From Perkinsus marinus ATCC 50983 (lineage: Eukaryota > Perkinsozoa > Perkinsida > Perkinsidae), in the NCBI RefSeq assembly GCF_000006405.1, contig NW_003201290.1:92848-156847 (forward strand): a DNA stretch of 64,000 nucleotides, written 5' to 3'. The position numbers and the translations under genes are program-made. Shown here one piece after another: positions 35,907 to 47,537 of the stretch (position 1 is the stretch's first letter; each line of letters starts with the position of its first letter). The notes under the pieces were generated by a model. It ran no database searches, had not been told where the DNA came from, and saw nothing but the letters and a program-made list of their open reading frames with translations.

Positions 35907-38656
35907 TTACCGGTTTGGGTTCATGAACTCCCTCACCACATCATCAGTCACCTTAGCCCGAGCCTCTTGGTGAGCCTTAGTCAAGTTCACCAGCTCCTCC
36001 ACCAAAATGTTCTTCACCTGGTACGGCAGCAATACCCCAACCCGTGACCAGAGCCTTCTTAGTACCTCTCCCGTGAGCAACTTTCCGGAAGAATAATCCT
36101 CCCCTATTTGCTTGAACTTCTCATCATCCTCCATAACGTATCTTTAGGTTGCTTGTTGTAAGATTCAAAGTAGGCCCGGAGAACTCACCGAAGATACTCA
36201 TAGGCCACATCAACCTCAAGATTGGCACCATACTTCCTCTGCTCCTCAGCTGAGTCTTGTCCACCAGAGAAACAATACTTCATAATCTTATTTTTAATCT
36301 GCATTAGTGATAGTACTCTCACACTCCCCAGCTCTCCATAGTACCTCCTTCTTGCTATCAGTGACCATAATGGTAGTATTTCCAACGCTACCACTCATCT
36401 TCGTCTTGTGGCCTCGCAAGGCCGGGAAGAACTTCGAGTGAATAAGCGCCGGCTTAAGCATACCCATTCGAGGTGCCACATCCCTACCAGATCTCTCCAC
36501 CAACTAACTAGCACCACAAACCTACCTAGTAACCCGAAAATAGGGGTCTTGGTCAATGGCCTGGGGGATGAGGCACATGATGTCTTTACGGTCACCAAAG
36601 ATGGATGGGAAAGTTGTAGAGAAGGAAGGACTAGCTTGAATAGCACAGAAACTAGACTTACCAACACTATCGGAACCTGCCATAATCATCATCACATACT
36701 ATCCCCTCCTACGCCTTAGTCTTCTCCTACCCGTAAAACCGAAAGCCCCTCGTGCTTGATTATAAGTAACTAGCTTTTGAATTTTACACACATTCGGGTA
36801 CCTACTTATCGAATGACAGCACTACTATGCGTTTTTCGATATTACATAGTTCCCATATAGTCCAAGTCGGAGAAGATGAAGGTCTTGTCCATGTCGAAGC
36901 CGCAAGCGATAATGTCCTTGGCATTCTCATAGGCCAATCGATGAGCTTCTTCAAGTGACTACAGTTATGCGAATATCTTGATAGTTCGAGAGTCAACTTC
37001 GAGTAATTGCAACATGACAACAATATGAATCGATCGTCAATGTTTCAGAAGCATTCCCTAAACTTTCATTCTCGGAAATCTCTATATGTATAACTGTTGG
37101 ATGTTTGTGAGTTTGAAGTCCACAGCCGACAACACGGCTTGTTTAGATTCGCATCGATGCATAATAACAGCCCATGAAGGATCAGTTTAAGGCTTTTAAA
37201 TTGTCCCGCCAAGGAGTGTTGTCCACTCGCATTGCTTGGTTCGCAGAAATCAACTCGCGGAACTCACCAGATAGTCTTTAAAGAAGAACTTCTCATCATC
37301 AGTCAGTTGGATAACCAGTGGGACGTCGAAGGTATCCTGTTGGGTACAGACTAATGCGGCCCGCGATATCAGATTGGAGCTCACCTGCAACCACTTGGTG
37401 AATTGGAAAGGGACCAAATGTCCGAGATGAAGGGACTCAGAAGAGGGGCCACGACCAGTGTAGAGGTAGAAGGGGATACCTAAGGGGTCTCACTGCAGAG
37501 AAGCAGTATAGCCGACTTTATTAATACCTCTCTCATATTTATCGAGTAAAATACCCAAGTCCCGGTGGGAGAAGAAGAGCCCTCTTCTAAGGAAGCGATG
37601 TGCCTTCTTCCCAGTCAACTTCTCCATCCTGTCAATGAGTTTCTGGTCAATCGGTGAGCAGCCAAAATCACGGATCAGCTTATCGTAGTCGATACCCTAC
37701 AGAAAAATCCTATCATGGCCACCTAAATTTGAGTGATAGTACCTCATCGCTGCCCTCAACCTCCCAAGGGGTGACCTTCTGACAGTTCGATACTCCCAAA
37801 ACTCTATTTTGGTCAAGTTGTTCTGCGAGAGTAACGACTATTACGCCCTTGAAATGATAAGTGATAGTACCATCAGGAACGTAGGGCACCGCGATATCAA
37901 GCGAAGGAAGATCCTCAACATTACCGTCCTCCTCTGCCATCTCGAAAACATCACAACTAGGTTCCACTGAGGAAACGTCAATGATGAATCGCAACGGATG
38001 CTGTGCCCACCAGTGAAGGAAATCTCCAAGGTGGCCTTCTTGGCAGAATACTTCCAATGCGTCAGATTCACCTCGCCCAAGAGACCAGTCGACTTGATGA
38101 TAGGATGGACCTACCGAGGAGTAGGTTTACACCGGAACCGCTTCCATCTAGCATTACATTGCAGTTGAGATTCCACTGTTCCAAGTACACCAACCGCAGC
38201 TCTTTCACCGACTCGGGGACTTTGAAGCTGTCGTACATGGTGTCGAAGTATTTCCTCTCAGCAAGGTCACGAGGAACTCCAGTGAAAACCTGACTAAAGT
38301 GACTGGAGAAAACTACATTGCAAGATGGCCTACTTTGAAAGGCGCATTTTCCTCCACCTTGTTGTAAACGTTCGTGGCTATCAACTCCTTCTGCTCCTCC
38401 GTGGGCTCTTCCTGAAAAAAGGTATTAACAGCTGACCGCAAGGACGTAGTAGTACCTTGATCGAGTTCAGAGTGAGCTTACCACCACCTAGATGTGGGGA
38501 TACTCTTTCAGTAGTCCGGCCAGTAGGAATGCGTAAAACCTGAGGCCACATCGACTGTTCTCTGCCCTTTCCCCAATCCTTCTGCATTACCGTGCAAACA
38601 GCTCCTTTGATAACGTGCAATGCAGCGTCGAAAGCAGGAGACCTAGTTACAGACAT
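35907..38656 (-). CDS. Cytosolic tryptophanyl-tRNA synthetase with N-terminal AlaX-like domain
   Basis: It charges tRNA-Trp. The start at 38656 ([20 protein letters not shown]) opens a domain resembling the trans-editing AlaX / AlaRS editing fold: [53 protein letters not shown]. After [19 protein letters not shown] comes the class I catalytic core: [32 protein letters not shown] (HIGH-type), [35 protein letters not shown] (KMSKS-type) and the C-terminus [15 protein letters not shown]. Two editing-site positions look lost: the HxxxH motif reads HVIKG, and the Cys of WNLNCNV has no following His. Introns are about 42-55 nt, except one of about 330 nt near 37265-36935 that holds a MITE-like element. 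The fold assignment of the N-domain is from memory. Confidence 0.9.
36962..37096. mobile_element. MITE-like element family 2, copy 1 (in TrpRS intron)
   Basis: About 135 bp bounded by CAGTTATGCGAATAT on one side and, inverted, CAGTTATACATATAG on the other. Its interior GTTCGAGAGTCAACTTCGAG and AATCGATCGTCAATG recur at 51.6 kb. It lies in the long intron between the FFFKDYL exon and the [14 protein letters not shown] exon. Confidence 0.75.
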
Positions 38657-39720
38657 TAGGAGGGAAAGAGGTTAAGGGGGGAAAACACGGAGGAGGAGAA
38701 GGAAGCGGTGGAGGGCAGCGTCACTGTAGATGTGGGCAGGATGATGATGCAATCAGTCTAGGCTCCTCGCCATCGAGTTTTTCCAGAAAACTTACATCAC
38801 TCAGTGACAGTCACTCGCCACGGAATTCGCCGGCTCATGTTGTACAGGGTGGCGTAACAAAGGATCCATCCTTCGTAATTTCGCGGCAACAAAGGTGCCA
38901 TTTGAAAGCCCTCCAGCGCCCAGATCATCACAAAGGATTTCTTATGGGTGTTCCTGCAGGCGGGAGTGTCATGAAGCCGCTGTTCGGTCACGGCCCTCAA
39001 CGAAGTGAGGGCTGGCGTGGGATGCCATCCTTCTTGCTGTCGCGAAGAGGGCATACGATGTGTGGTTGAGGAGGCTGATGTTGGTCACTGAAATCAACTG
39101 GGGACACTTTGACCACCTCTAGTGAGTACCAAGTCAAAACCAATACGGCTTTCCCCTATGTAGCCGATTCTGCGTTTGACGTTACCTCAGTGCACAATAT
39201 GGATATGTGAAGCGTTCATACAGCGTTGGAGGGAGCTCGACGAGGGCTTTACAGAGAAGGTAGATCAACTGCAGGCTGACTGGAGACCCTAACCGAGTTA
39301 TGGGTAGGCGTATTATCAGGAGTTACCATGCATATGGCGCTCGATAGATGCCTAACGCCTCAGCTGCATTCGGGTTTCCTTGCATTCTTGGTGTGCCAGC
39401 GCTGACTGCCTCTTGCTCCTGGTCCTGATGGCGGTATCGATATCAACAGGCCAGTCGGCATTGCCTGAGGGCGCATTAGCTTGCAATGAATTGGAGGAAG
39501 TGTGGTATCATGGGACTTCGTCATGGAGTGTATCACACACCTTCGTCCCTCTAAATTGGAGAAACCGTACCTCCCGACGATCATGGATGAGCGTGATGGC
39601 GTGTTGGTGATACAAGAACACAATGTATCACCATCACCATCGGAAGCAAGATACGGCTGATTGGTAGCAATGTAGAGCAGCCGCTATCGTACCGTACTTT
39701 ACCTTCCACATACAGTTGTT
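38657..39720. other. Divergent intergenic region, no gene confirmed
   Basis: It lies between the minus-strand TrpRS and the plus-strand gene at 39721, so it should hold both promoters. A plus frame at 39356-39610 contains a hydrophobic run (LLLLVLMAVSIS) followed by a polar segment, but its only early ATG is inside the run. I do not call it a gene. Confidence 0.4.
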
Positions 39721-40482
39721 ATGGATGATCTCAAGAGTGGAAGCGGGCCGGAGTCTTTAGGCTCCCAGTACGCAATTACCTCACCAAGGGGGCACTCTGA
39801 GGAAGAACAAGTAGTGGTGGGAATGTCGGCTATCACGTCGGAATATACGTTTGGTTTTCTCAGCTGAGTTCAGGAGTTTCCTCACCGCACTGCGAGAATT
39901 CACACACGACTTAGAGTAGGAGTGTATGAAAACCTACAAAACTTCCCCCAGTTTTCTCGTTGGTACATATCCGAGTAGTTGAGTAGTGCATGTTCTCCAC
40001 CCCTGATATCAAATGTCGTCACAGTTCAGACGGGTCTATCCTAGGTGCCCTTTGTGAAGCCATTTGATAGCATGCGGCCACGCTCCACTCTTGATGAGGA
40101 TGAGCTTTTTCCGTCACTGTGGGATCAGTTGCCGGTAGAGTGCTATACAATGCCCTCTTTGTTACATCCGGATGGAGTTATCGGACCGGTTCGGAGACGC
40201 CAGCCCTTCGTAGGAGTCCACATTGGCCGAGGGGGGTCCGAGTTGATCCTTATAGACCAGGTGGAAGTGGCAGATCTTATGGAGCTGCGGACGAATATAG
40301 CGATGAGTGGTATAGAGAGTGAGATGGATAGTCTGGACATACTCGTTGGGGTGAACTACTTAGAGAGGACCTCTGGGTTGCTCCCACGGGCGAATACCCG
40401 CGACCGACATCTGCTACTGCGGTTTCTCACTCTGATGGTTGAAGATAGTAGCTACTTCAGTTACTCTGTCGGGGGCGTGTAA
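39721..40482 (+). CDS. Unknown protein, two exons around a MITE-bearing intron
   Basis: Exon 1 (39721-39812) encodes MDDLKSGSGPESLGSQYAI and ends SEEEQ before GTAGTGGTG. Exon 2 begins after CTATCCTAG at 40046 and encodes VPFVKPFDSMRPRSTLDEDE through SYFSYSVGGV. The product is about 175 residues, acidic, with one ordered-looking stretch (ELILIDQVEVADLMELRTNI). I recognise no family. The intron is about 230 nt, long because of a family 1 MITE-like insert. A further 3' exon after GGGGGC/GTGTAAATG cannot be excluded. Confidence 0.5.
39838..40010 (+). mobile_element. MITE-like element family 1, copy C (in intron)
   Basis: It has CGGAATATACG, TTTTCTCAGCTGAGTTCAGG, AGTTTCCTCAC and a terminal CATGTTCTCCACCCCTGATATC that matches the far end of copy D. 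It is the most diverged copy in the centre. Confidence 0.65.
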
Positions 40483-40668
40483 ATGTCATGCTATTGACGA
40501 CAATGCTTTCCTATGTAGCATGCCAATGCTTCTACTTTTAATACCATGGTCGGCGAGGGGTAGTGTTGATATCATCAATGTGACGGCGACAAGTTGTGTG
40601 TTTGGTATTGCTATATCAGGCTTGTATTTTGTTCTTTTGATTTCTCTCTGCGAAACGTGGGCGCAGCC

Positions 40669-42298
40669 ATGTCGAATGTGAATGACAAGGAAGGGATAGC
40701 GAGGAGAAGGGCGGTATCAACATCATCAAGTAGCAGTAGCAGTAGTGGCTCGGTGTCCATAATGAGCGACGTCTCACCTGACCACATGGTGCAAGGGTGT
40801 GTATTGCCGTGCTCTAGTCCGGACCATGGACAGGCAGCAAATGCGGTATCCCCGAGGGGTCTGTCAGAGCAAAGGGGAAGTAAGAAGTGTAAAAGGCGAA
40901 AGCAGGTTGTTGTGGTATCTAGAGGCCTGCAGGGGAGTGGAAAAAGTAGTAGTGTAGGAGCCTGTGGGACGTCGAGGTGGGGTATTAGGCACTACCATGC
41001 GGACCGTCGCTCTACTGCTGAAGGGGATATGGTTGAATCAGGATGAGTTCCGTACGGCTAGCAAGGGTGGTGGGAATGCTAAAGGGAAGTTTCTGGAGAA
41101 GCTCTCGGAGTGCACGTATTATGGTGATCCTGAATACGTTATGGTGGATAGAATTAATACGCAGCTGAGGCATAGGTCAGTGAAGACAACTGCCAGTGAC
41201 TTCGGAGGGACTAACTTTCATCAGGTCTGATATCTACAACGCTATATGTCCTTGTGATGGGGAGTATCCTGAGATCATTTATTTACAATGGTCGCATCCT
41301 GGTGATACAGCGGGTAGTACAGGAGAGGAGGACGTGTCACCATTCGACCCAATCAAGGGAAGGAAGTACTTCGACGTATGCGCGAAGAATGTGCGGAATC
41401 GGCATGGAAAACATAAGGTGGGTTATGCTATGTGAGAAATTTTTTCATGTGATCGGTTCAGTCGATTGACCGGTACGCTGACATTGACTTCATCCTGGGC
41501 TCCACGGCTTCCCAAGCTGAGCCTATCAGCAAGGAGGAGTTGGCGCAGTTCTCGGTGTCCAAGCTCTGCGATATCGATGTGACCTTGCCTCGGAGGGAAA
41601 TGGTGGAGAGAACTCTGGAGGTACTTGGGAAAGGGGACGAGTTTTCTGAAGAGGAAATAACTGTGGCGATGCGGGAGGTCGCTAAGATCGAGAAGAATAT
41701 AGTACCTGTCGGTACAGGGAAAGGAGGACAGCCTCGTCGGCGTCCTCCTAGTGAGTGTTATCGACCGCAGCAGCATACCTCCTGGTCCGGCACTACTACT
41801 GGTAGTGGTGAAAACCTACTGTCATTGGTTGGCCGCAGTATGTTCCAGCTTGAATTAACTAGAGAGTCTCAACGATTACTCAGAAGAGCTGTGGGGAAGG
41901 GTTGGGGGTATATGGCGACGAAAGGAATCGTGCCTAAGGATGAGTTCCACGTTACTTTGCTCTATGTGGACAGCTCCAATGCGTTCGATCATTACAATAT
42001 GAGCCTGGTACGACAGTTATGGCCACGTATTGGTGACTCGTTCGGGTTCACGACGGCCTTCGCTGTGTGCTCTGATGTGGGTGTATGTGCGGCGCCAGTG
42101 CAGTTCCTACAAGCCGTACCATGCGGCAACTTGTATCCCCACATCACACTCGGCGTGTCACCACAGGCCTCTGCTAAGGACAGCAATGACATGCTAGAAG
42201 GGAAACACCCTTTAGAGGCACTCAGGGTCCTCGAGCTGGAACTGTCTGGAAACCAAACACAGCTTGAATTGCGAGGGGTCCTTCGGGTTTCTGAGTGA
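40669..42298 (+). CDS. Polynucleotide kinase / 2H cyclic phosphodiesterase (tRNA-ligase end-healing module)
   Basis: A Ser-rich basic leader (MSNVNDKEGIARRRAV) precedes a P-loop (RGLQGSGKSS). After an intron of about 38 nt come LLLKGIWLNQDEFRTASKGG and VMVDRINTQLRHR, the order seen in the kinase domain of fungal-type tRNA ligase. After two more short introns (about 41170-41220 and 41418-41461) the frame runs to a 2H phosphoesterase domain with both His motifs: EFHVTLLYVD and YPHITLGVSP, about 70 residues apart. In Trl1-type ligases these two domains heal the ends of cleaved RNA (5'-OH phosphorylation, opening of 2',3'-cyclic phosphate) and a separate N-terminal ligase domain seals them. No ligase domain is visible here, so it may be encoded elsewhere. 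Predicted nuclear or cytosolic. Confidence 0.72.
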
Positions 42299-43321
42299 AG
42301 TTGATAGTTAGAAGTGCTTGTGATAAATCTCACTCTTCCGCTCCTTATGCGCGGTAGTCTATTTACTGTCTATACTATTGTATCTACTATATGTATGTTA
42401 CTTTGTTGTTGATTCTTTTGTTATGCAGTTTAGTGTGGTTGAAAGAGGTTGTCCACCAAAGCATTGCTTTCTTCCCATGGCTGGTCGCATGCAGTAGTGT
42501 TGGAGGAATATATTTTCGCTTTCCTCAGCTGAGTTAAGGAGTGTCCTCGCATACCATGGAAGTTTACATGCGAATTCGGGTAGAATTTTCTCAGAATTTC
42601 CATACGGTTACGAAGATATGTAGCGAACCATGTGTATGTTCTCCCACACTGATATGTAGAAGTAGGCAGTGTACAATATTTATCTGCCCTCTGTAGAGCA
42701 ACAGCAGCAGTAGCAGTAGCCAGTTCGTGACAAGTTGGGTATTGCCACAAACGTGGTCAAACTAAGTGTAATTGGGTTACCCTGGTCGAATAAGAAGAGC
42801 ATGTGATAGATAGAACTGAAAGCTGATAATGGCTGATGTTTTTGAGTTTGGAGTTCATGGAATACACCATTCCGGTTATGATAGTAACCTCATGGGAAAC
42901 AGATCCCTATCGTTCTGCAAACCCCATTACGAACGCTTGCCGCATTTCCAATACAGTTTATTGGTTTTGTGTTGTAACCATTTGGAATCGTCACCAAAAT
43001 GACAATTATATGATACACTCCGTGAACAAAGCACGTGACTACCCTCTAGAAATGCTATTAAATCTATTCCTGACCCACACTCGCTTAGGGACGTGATCCG
43101 GTCATGATAGATGAACAATTCCACACTTTCATCTGTGAGATTCGAAGTATTATAAGTAGCCTTAACTACGCCCTTTGATCCACCCAATACCAACTATCAA
43201 CTAAACGAAGTGAATAAAAAGACAATGTAAAATGGCACCAATATTAGCATATGATGAGAGCTGTGGCATGAATAATAAAAATGGACCAACCGTGCTTGGG
43301 GTACCGCCACTGATAGAACGA
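42299..43321. other. Convergent intergenic region with one MITE-like copy
   Basis: The 3' flanks of the kinase/phosphodiesterase gene (+) and the succinyl-CoA ligase gene (-). Apart from the family 1 element at 42493 I see only short frames. Confidence 0.45.
42493..42652 (+). mobile_element. MITE-like element family 1, copy D (intergenic)
   Basis: This copy shows the best-kept ends: AGTGTTGGAGGAATATA at the left and, inverted, AGTGTGGGAGAACATA at the right. Its interior TTTCCTCAGCTGAGTTAAGG and ATGCGAATTCGGGTAGAA matches copies A and B. About 160 bp, no coding capacity. Confidence 0.8.
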
Positions 43322-44700
43322 TTATTGATTGGACAGCTCGACAGCCTTAGCCGCTGCTTCATTGAGATCATCAAAAGCGTAAACCTTGAGTCCCGCATCC
43401 TTAATGATCTTCTTGCCTTGCTCCACGTTGGTGCCAACCAGACGGATGACAATAGGCTTTTCCATGTTCAGTTCACTCATCGCTTGAACGACGCCTTGAG
43501 CGATGACATCACATCTCATGATACCACCAAAGATATTCACCAAAATACTCTTCACCTTGGGGTCCTTCTCCAGAATCTCGAACGCGGCTCTGACTTGATC
43601 AGTTTCCGCAGCACCACCGACATCCAGGAAGTTGGCAGGACTACCTCCCTTGAGAGAAAGGAGATCCATGGTAGCCATGGCGAGGCCAGCACCATTGACC
43701 ATGCACCCAATGTTGCCATCCAAACCAATGTAGTTGAGATCCCATTTGGAGGCTGCTACTTCTCTGGGGTCCTCCTGGGTAATATCCCTCTGTGAAAAAA
43801 TATCCTTCTGACGGAACTGAGCATTGTCATCAAAATTGACTTTAGCATCGCATACCATAACACGGCCATCTTTGGTCTCAGCGAGGGGATTGATCTCGAC
43901 CATAGTACAATCCGACTGACGGAATGTCTCGTAGAGAGCCTTGATGGCAATGACAGCTTCGTCGACGATCTCACCCTCGAAGTCGATCTTCTCGGCCATC
44001 TCTCTGGCCTCACCATCAGAAATACCACTATTGATGTCAACAGGAATCTTGATGATCGCCTCGGGGTGTTCAGCGGCAACATCCTCTATACTCATCCCAC
44101 CATACTTCGACCCAACCATGACTGGTCCACCAAAGGAACGATCCATAAGAATGGCAAAGTACTTCTCTGAGGCTATCTGGAACCTCTCGGAAAGGAAGAC
44201 GCCGTTACAGATTTTACCAGCCTCCCCAGTTTGCTTGGTCACAAGGGTGTTGCCTATCATTTTGGAGGCCAAATCTTTAGCCTCGATAGGATTCTTGACG
44301 ATATGAACACCTCCTTGGAAGCCATTTTCCTTGAAGTGACCACGACCCCGACCACCAGCGAGCACCTGAACAGAGAGACAACCCATAGAGGGTCTACTTT
44401 GATCTTAACGCCTACCTGAGCCTTTACGACCACGTCTCCACCACCCAATGCCTTGGCAAACTGTTCAGCCTCTTCCGGAGTCTTAGCATAGTACCCATGC
44501 GGTACACAGACACCATATTTCTTGAAAACGTTGAGCGATTGATGCTCATGTAAGTTGAGATGGCGAACTTGCAGGCCTCTAGGGACGAAGACTCGGGGGT
44601 TCCTGTGGAGGGTAGAAAACATAGCAGCATTAGCCATTGGTAATACACCACGGCGTATTAGAGTATAGCAGCTATTGCCTCTAGTTAGGGTTGGCAACAT
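43322..44700 (-). CDS. Succinyl-CoA ligase beta subunit, mitochondrial
   Basis: The TCA-cycle enzyme that converts succinyl-CoA to succinate with ATP or GTP synthesis; the beta chain carries the ATP-grasp nucleotide site. Exon 1 is 44700-44416 and exon 2 is 44365-43322, with a 50-nt intron. The leader [18 protein letters not shown] is basic and Ser/Thr/Arg-rich, a mitochondrial presequence. The mature part starts at [82 protein letters not shown] and [10 protein letters not shown] are all family signatures. About 445 residues, normal length. Nucleotide specificity cannot be read by eye. It has unusually few introns for this window. Confidence 0.97.
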
Positions 44701-45358
44701 TGATGGGAAACTAGAAGATGTGACTGAAGGATACGAAATGCAACATGAGCAACAGCGACCACGACCGAAGTCTCCTGGTGACCTTCCCTGGAGATCACCG
44801 AAGAAGAGTAGAAAGAAATATCAATGTGACAGTGACTCAAAATACGAGCAGCATGCGCTAGCTCAACGAATGAACTACCTTGTGAGGACTACTCGTGGTC
44901 TCACGAGAGACTCGAGTAATTTCGGGCGAGCGCTAATGACAAATCGGTCTGTTGACGAATCTCGCGAGATCTTCTGGCTGTCTTAGTCGCTATGAATTTG
45001 ACTTTGCCGATGTTAGAGATGGACAGCGCCTTCCTTTAGAATGGGTATTCCTGCCACGGTCTGCGCAGAATCCTAGGTGATGCAAGACACGCTGAGGTTT
45101 AACCAAAACATGCAAAGGGGTAGCACCTGTGTTGCCTGGGGTAAAAGGATAGACGAAAAAAGGACTCGTCCTGGGTGGACGGGTAAGCCATGGGGGAATT
45201 TGAAACCATCAGTAAATATCCGGAGTGTCAGGCAGACTGCATGACAACTGCATGATCAGCGCAGAACGACGGTTTCGCTGAAACCAACTCCGATGGCCTT
45301 TGGTACTCTCAAGACAGCAGTTACAGTCTAATCCTGTCTTGGATGATATCTAGGCGGG

Positions 45359-45421
45359 ATGAAGCCACCGATCGACATTGCGCGGTTCACTGATCCGCTT
45401 GCAGCTGATCGGTGGCTTCAT
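45359..45421. repeat. Inverted repeat, 15-bp perfect arms, 33-nt loop
   Basis: ATGAAGCCACCGATC (45359-45373) is perfectly complementary to GATCGGTGGCTTCAT (45407-45421). It could form a stable hairpin in RNA or be the ends of a very small element. Confidence 0.85.
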
Positions 45422-45898
45422 TCATGGCGTTAGACTCAAGCAGCTGGACTCAATCTGCTAGAGTACATGTGGAGAGGTGATTAGGTGCCGCCTCGTCTAC
45501 CTCGCAGGGAGCAAGTGTGACAGTCTGTCACTGACGGAATACGTTGTTCAGATAGCAAACAGCTCCATGTCTTCTGCCTCTGGTAGGGCAGGCCCTTCCC
45601 GGAAGGGCCGTTCCATACTGCTGCCTTCCATCGACGTTGACGATGGCAGGTATGACGTGGAGACGGTGGCGTAGACACTCTGCTCATTCTATACGACCAT
45701 CCAAGAAAACGTTCAGTAGTACTGAATTGTTACTACCATCATTACTACGACCATTTTACTGCTGTTGCTACCATCGCGAGTTCCTTCCCTGCCTAGTAGG
45801 CAATACTCACCTTCCGGTATGCTTGCTGGAGGCTTCTGCTCCACACAACTGCGAGTAGTCATCACAGTGCCTGCAGATTCTCGTCGTGCGGATCGGGC

Positions 45899-45949
45899 AC
45901 AGCGCGGTGCTTAACTGCCAAGCCTTGGCACTGCCAAGCACCGCGCTGT
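45899..45949. repeat. Inverted repeat, 14-bp perfect GC-rich arms with nested stem
   Basis: ACAGCGCGGTGCTT pairs with AAGCACCGCGCTGT. Inside, TGCCAAG pairs with CTTGGCA. Just outside, GGCACAGCG at about 45896 pairs with CGCTGTGCC at about 45957. Successive nested or alternative stems suggest a real fold or cruciform. Confidence 0.85.
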
Positions 45950-46117
45950 ACATGAACGCTGTGCCAAATTGACAGATCGAGCGAGTCTGCGAACGTTGGT
46001 GTCGTTCTACGGGCAATGCGGGCCATTTCGAGAAACAGAAGTGACCCGGCCTATCCCGATCAACGAAGAACGACAAAATCCAAGGGGGACAAGTTGAAGG
46101 GTAAACCCGAATCCCGA

Positions 46118-46184
46118 CAAGGCAACCAGAAACCCGAACTGTATACAGGAAAAGCTGCAACCAAAGGCAACCAAAAACCCGAAC
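46118..46184. repeat. Short direct repeat, two diverged units
   Basis: CAAGGCAACCAGAAACCCGA and AAAGGCAACCAAAAACCCGA recur about 43 bases apart, each followed by ACTG. Origin unknown. Confidence 0.7.
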
Positions 46185-46335
46185 TGCTGAGAGCGAGCGA
46201 CAAACCTCTCTTCTTTTATAATTTACCCCCGATTAAACAGTGGTAAGGTGGGAAATCCATGGTATGATTAGAAATTTGCGGCGAGGTGAGTGACGCCACG
46301 AGAGTAGACGCCGTTTTGGAAGTGTCGGGTAGACA

Positions 46336-46360
46336 TCGCTCGCCTCTAAACGGCGAGCGA
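46336..46360. repeat. Hairpin, 9-bp arms, 7-nt loop
   Basis: TCGCTCGCC and GGCGAGCGA flank TCTAAAC. It lies about 350 bases upstream of the gene at 46716. Confidence 0.7.
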
Positions 46361-46715
46361 GATTTCAACGATCGCAGGATTCGGGTCGATTTGAGGCGGT
46401 TTTGCAGACAATCGGTCTCCATGAGGGTATTCAAGGACTTGCCGCAACTGATTTGGTAAATTAATTTTATCGAACGGACAATGTCGGTAGCAATTGTGGG
46501 GTATGTAAGCCTGGAACGGTCGTGGTAGGAAGGTGATCATCACCCTTCGACGGGTTTATGATGGTCCTAATCCTGTCATAGTTGTGATTCAGTATGGTTC
46601 GTATTAGCTCGACTAGTGTGAGTATGTTGTCGCCGTGTGTTGTCGCGAATGTCGAACTGGGCGGTTGCCAAATGCCTTTTCCCAGTATTCAGTTGATTGG
46701 AATACTTGTGCAAAA

Positions 46716-47537
46716 ATGACCACTGCAAATGCAAGCTCATATTCCAACGCGGCTGAAGAGCTGCAAAACCCTCTGTCGCCACCTCCCCCTCCTAGGGCTG
46801 GTCGAGCTCCATTCGGCTACAACGACGACTCTATGCTGATCTGTTGCGATGGGACAAGGTTCCCGAGAGCTCCCACTCTTGCTACTGCCGAGCCCCCCAT
46901 GGAGTACCTAGCCAAGGTGACGTTATCTGATGATACGTCCGATTCATCGGATGACTTTCCGTCGTGCACTTTTCTTCCACCAATGAGGCAGTTGCCTCCA
47001 GTGGCTAAGAGACATGAGGCCCCGCCCTCGATGGATACCACATCGTCGTCACCAGCATCTGCTGATCAACCTACTGGAGGTGCCTGCAAGTTGAGAAAAA
47101 AGCCCGAACTTGTCGGCTTAGCAATCAATACGAATATCGATGATCGCGAGGTTGACGTGAGATTCGTGAAAGCAATAAGGAGTAGAAGGCTCAAGTAAGT
47201 CTAGTTGGCCGCGTTGTAGTTTCACCCCTTTTCATCGTCATTTCCTCTCAGTCAGAACGAGCCCGTGTTCGGGACTGTGGAGTATCACCGGGCGCAGTTA
47301 CGTGCGCTTGCTACACCGATCTATTGGAATGATTACGATCGCATGCAAGGACCGGTACGTTACGTCCCAATGTGTCGTCATGGGAAACCAATGCATTTCT
47401 ATGCACCTCCACCACATCTTGTTCTCGCTCAAAGGGCTTATCCTGGTCGAAGGGGTAGTCACCAGTGCCTTCCGTTGGACTGGCTGACCAAGACTTTTAA
47501 ACGTGTCCGTAATCGTGTTGCTCGAGCTTTGGAGTGA
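46716..47537 (+). CDS. Unknown protein with disordered N-terminus and conserved-looking C-terminal half
   Basis: Two exons (46716 to about 47197 and about 47254-47537) joined by a 57-nt intron give about 255 residues. The first half is Pro/Ser-rich (PLSPPPPPRAGRAPFGYND, SDDTSDSSDDFPSC). The second looks folded: EPVFGTVEYHRAQLRALATP, YWNDYDRMQGPVRYVPMCRH, GKPMHFYAPPPH, then a basic end (FKRVRNRVARALE). I recognise no family or catalytic motif. Confidence 0.6.

Larger units (their letters stand above)
44701..46715. other. Gene-poor stretch with several palindromes
   Basis: About 2 kb without a recognisable gene on either strand. It holds three inverted repeats and a short direct repeat, listed separately, and a small hairpin GGTTTC/GAAACC at about 45270-45284. 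No known structured RNA family could be assigned. Confidence 0.45.

Noticed and set aside
39356-39610. Secreted-protein gene with hydrophobic start
   Set aside because: No ATG ahead of the hydrophobic run and no splice-consistent upstream exon; the remainder is unremarkable.
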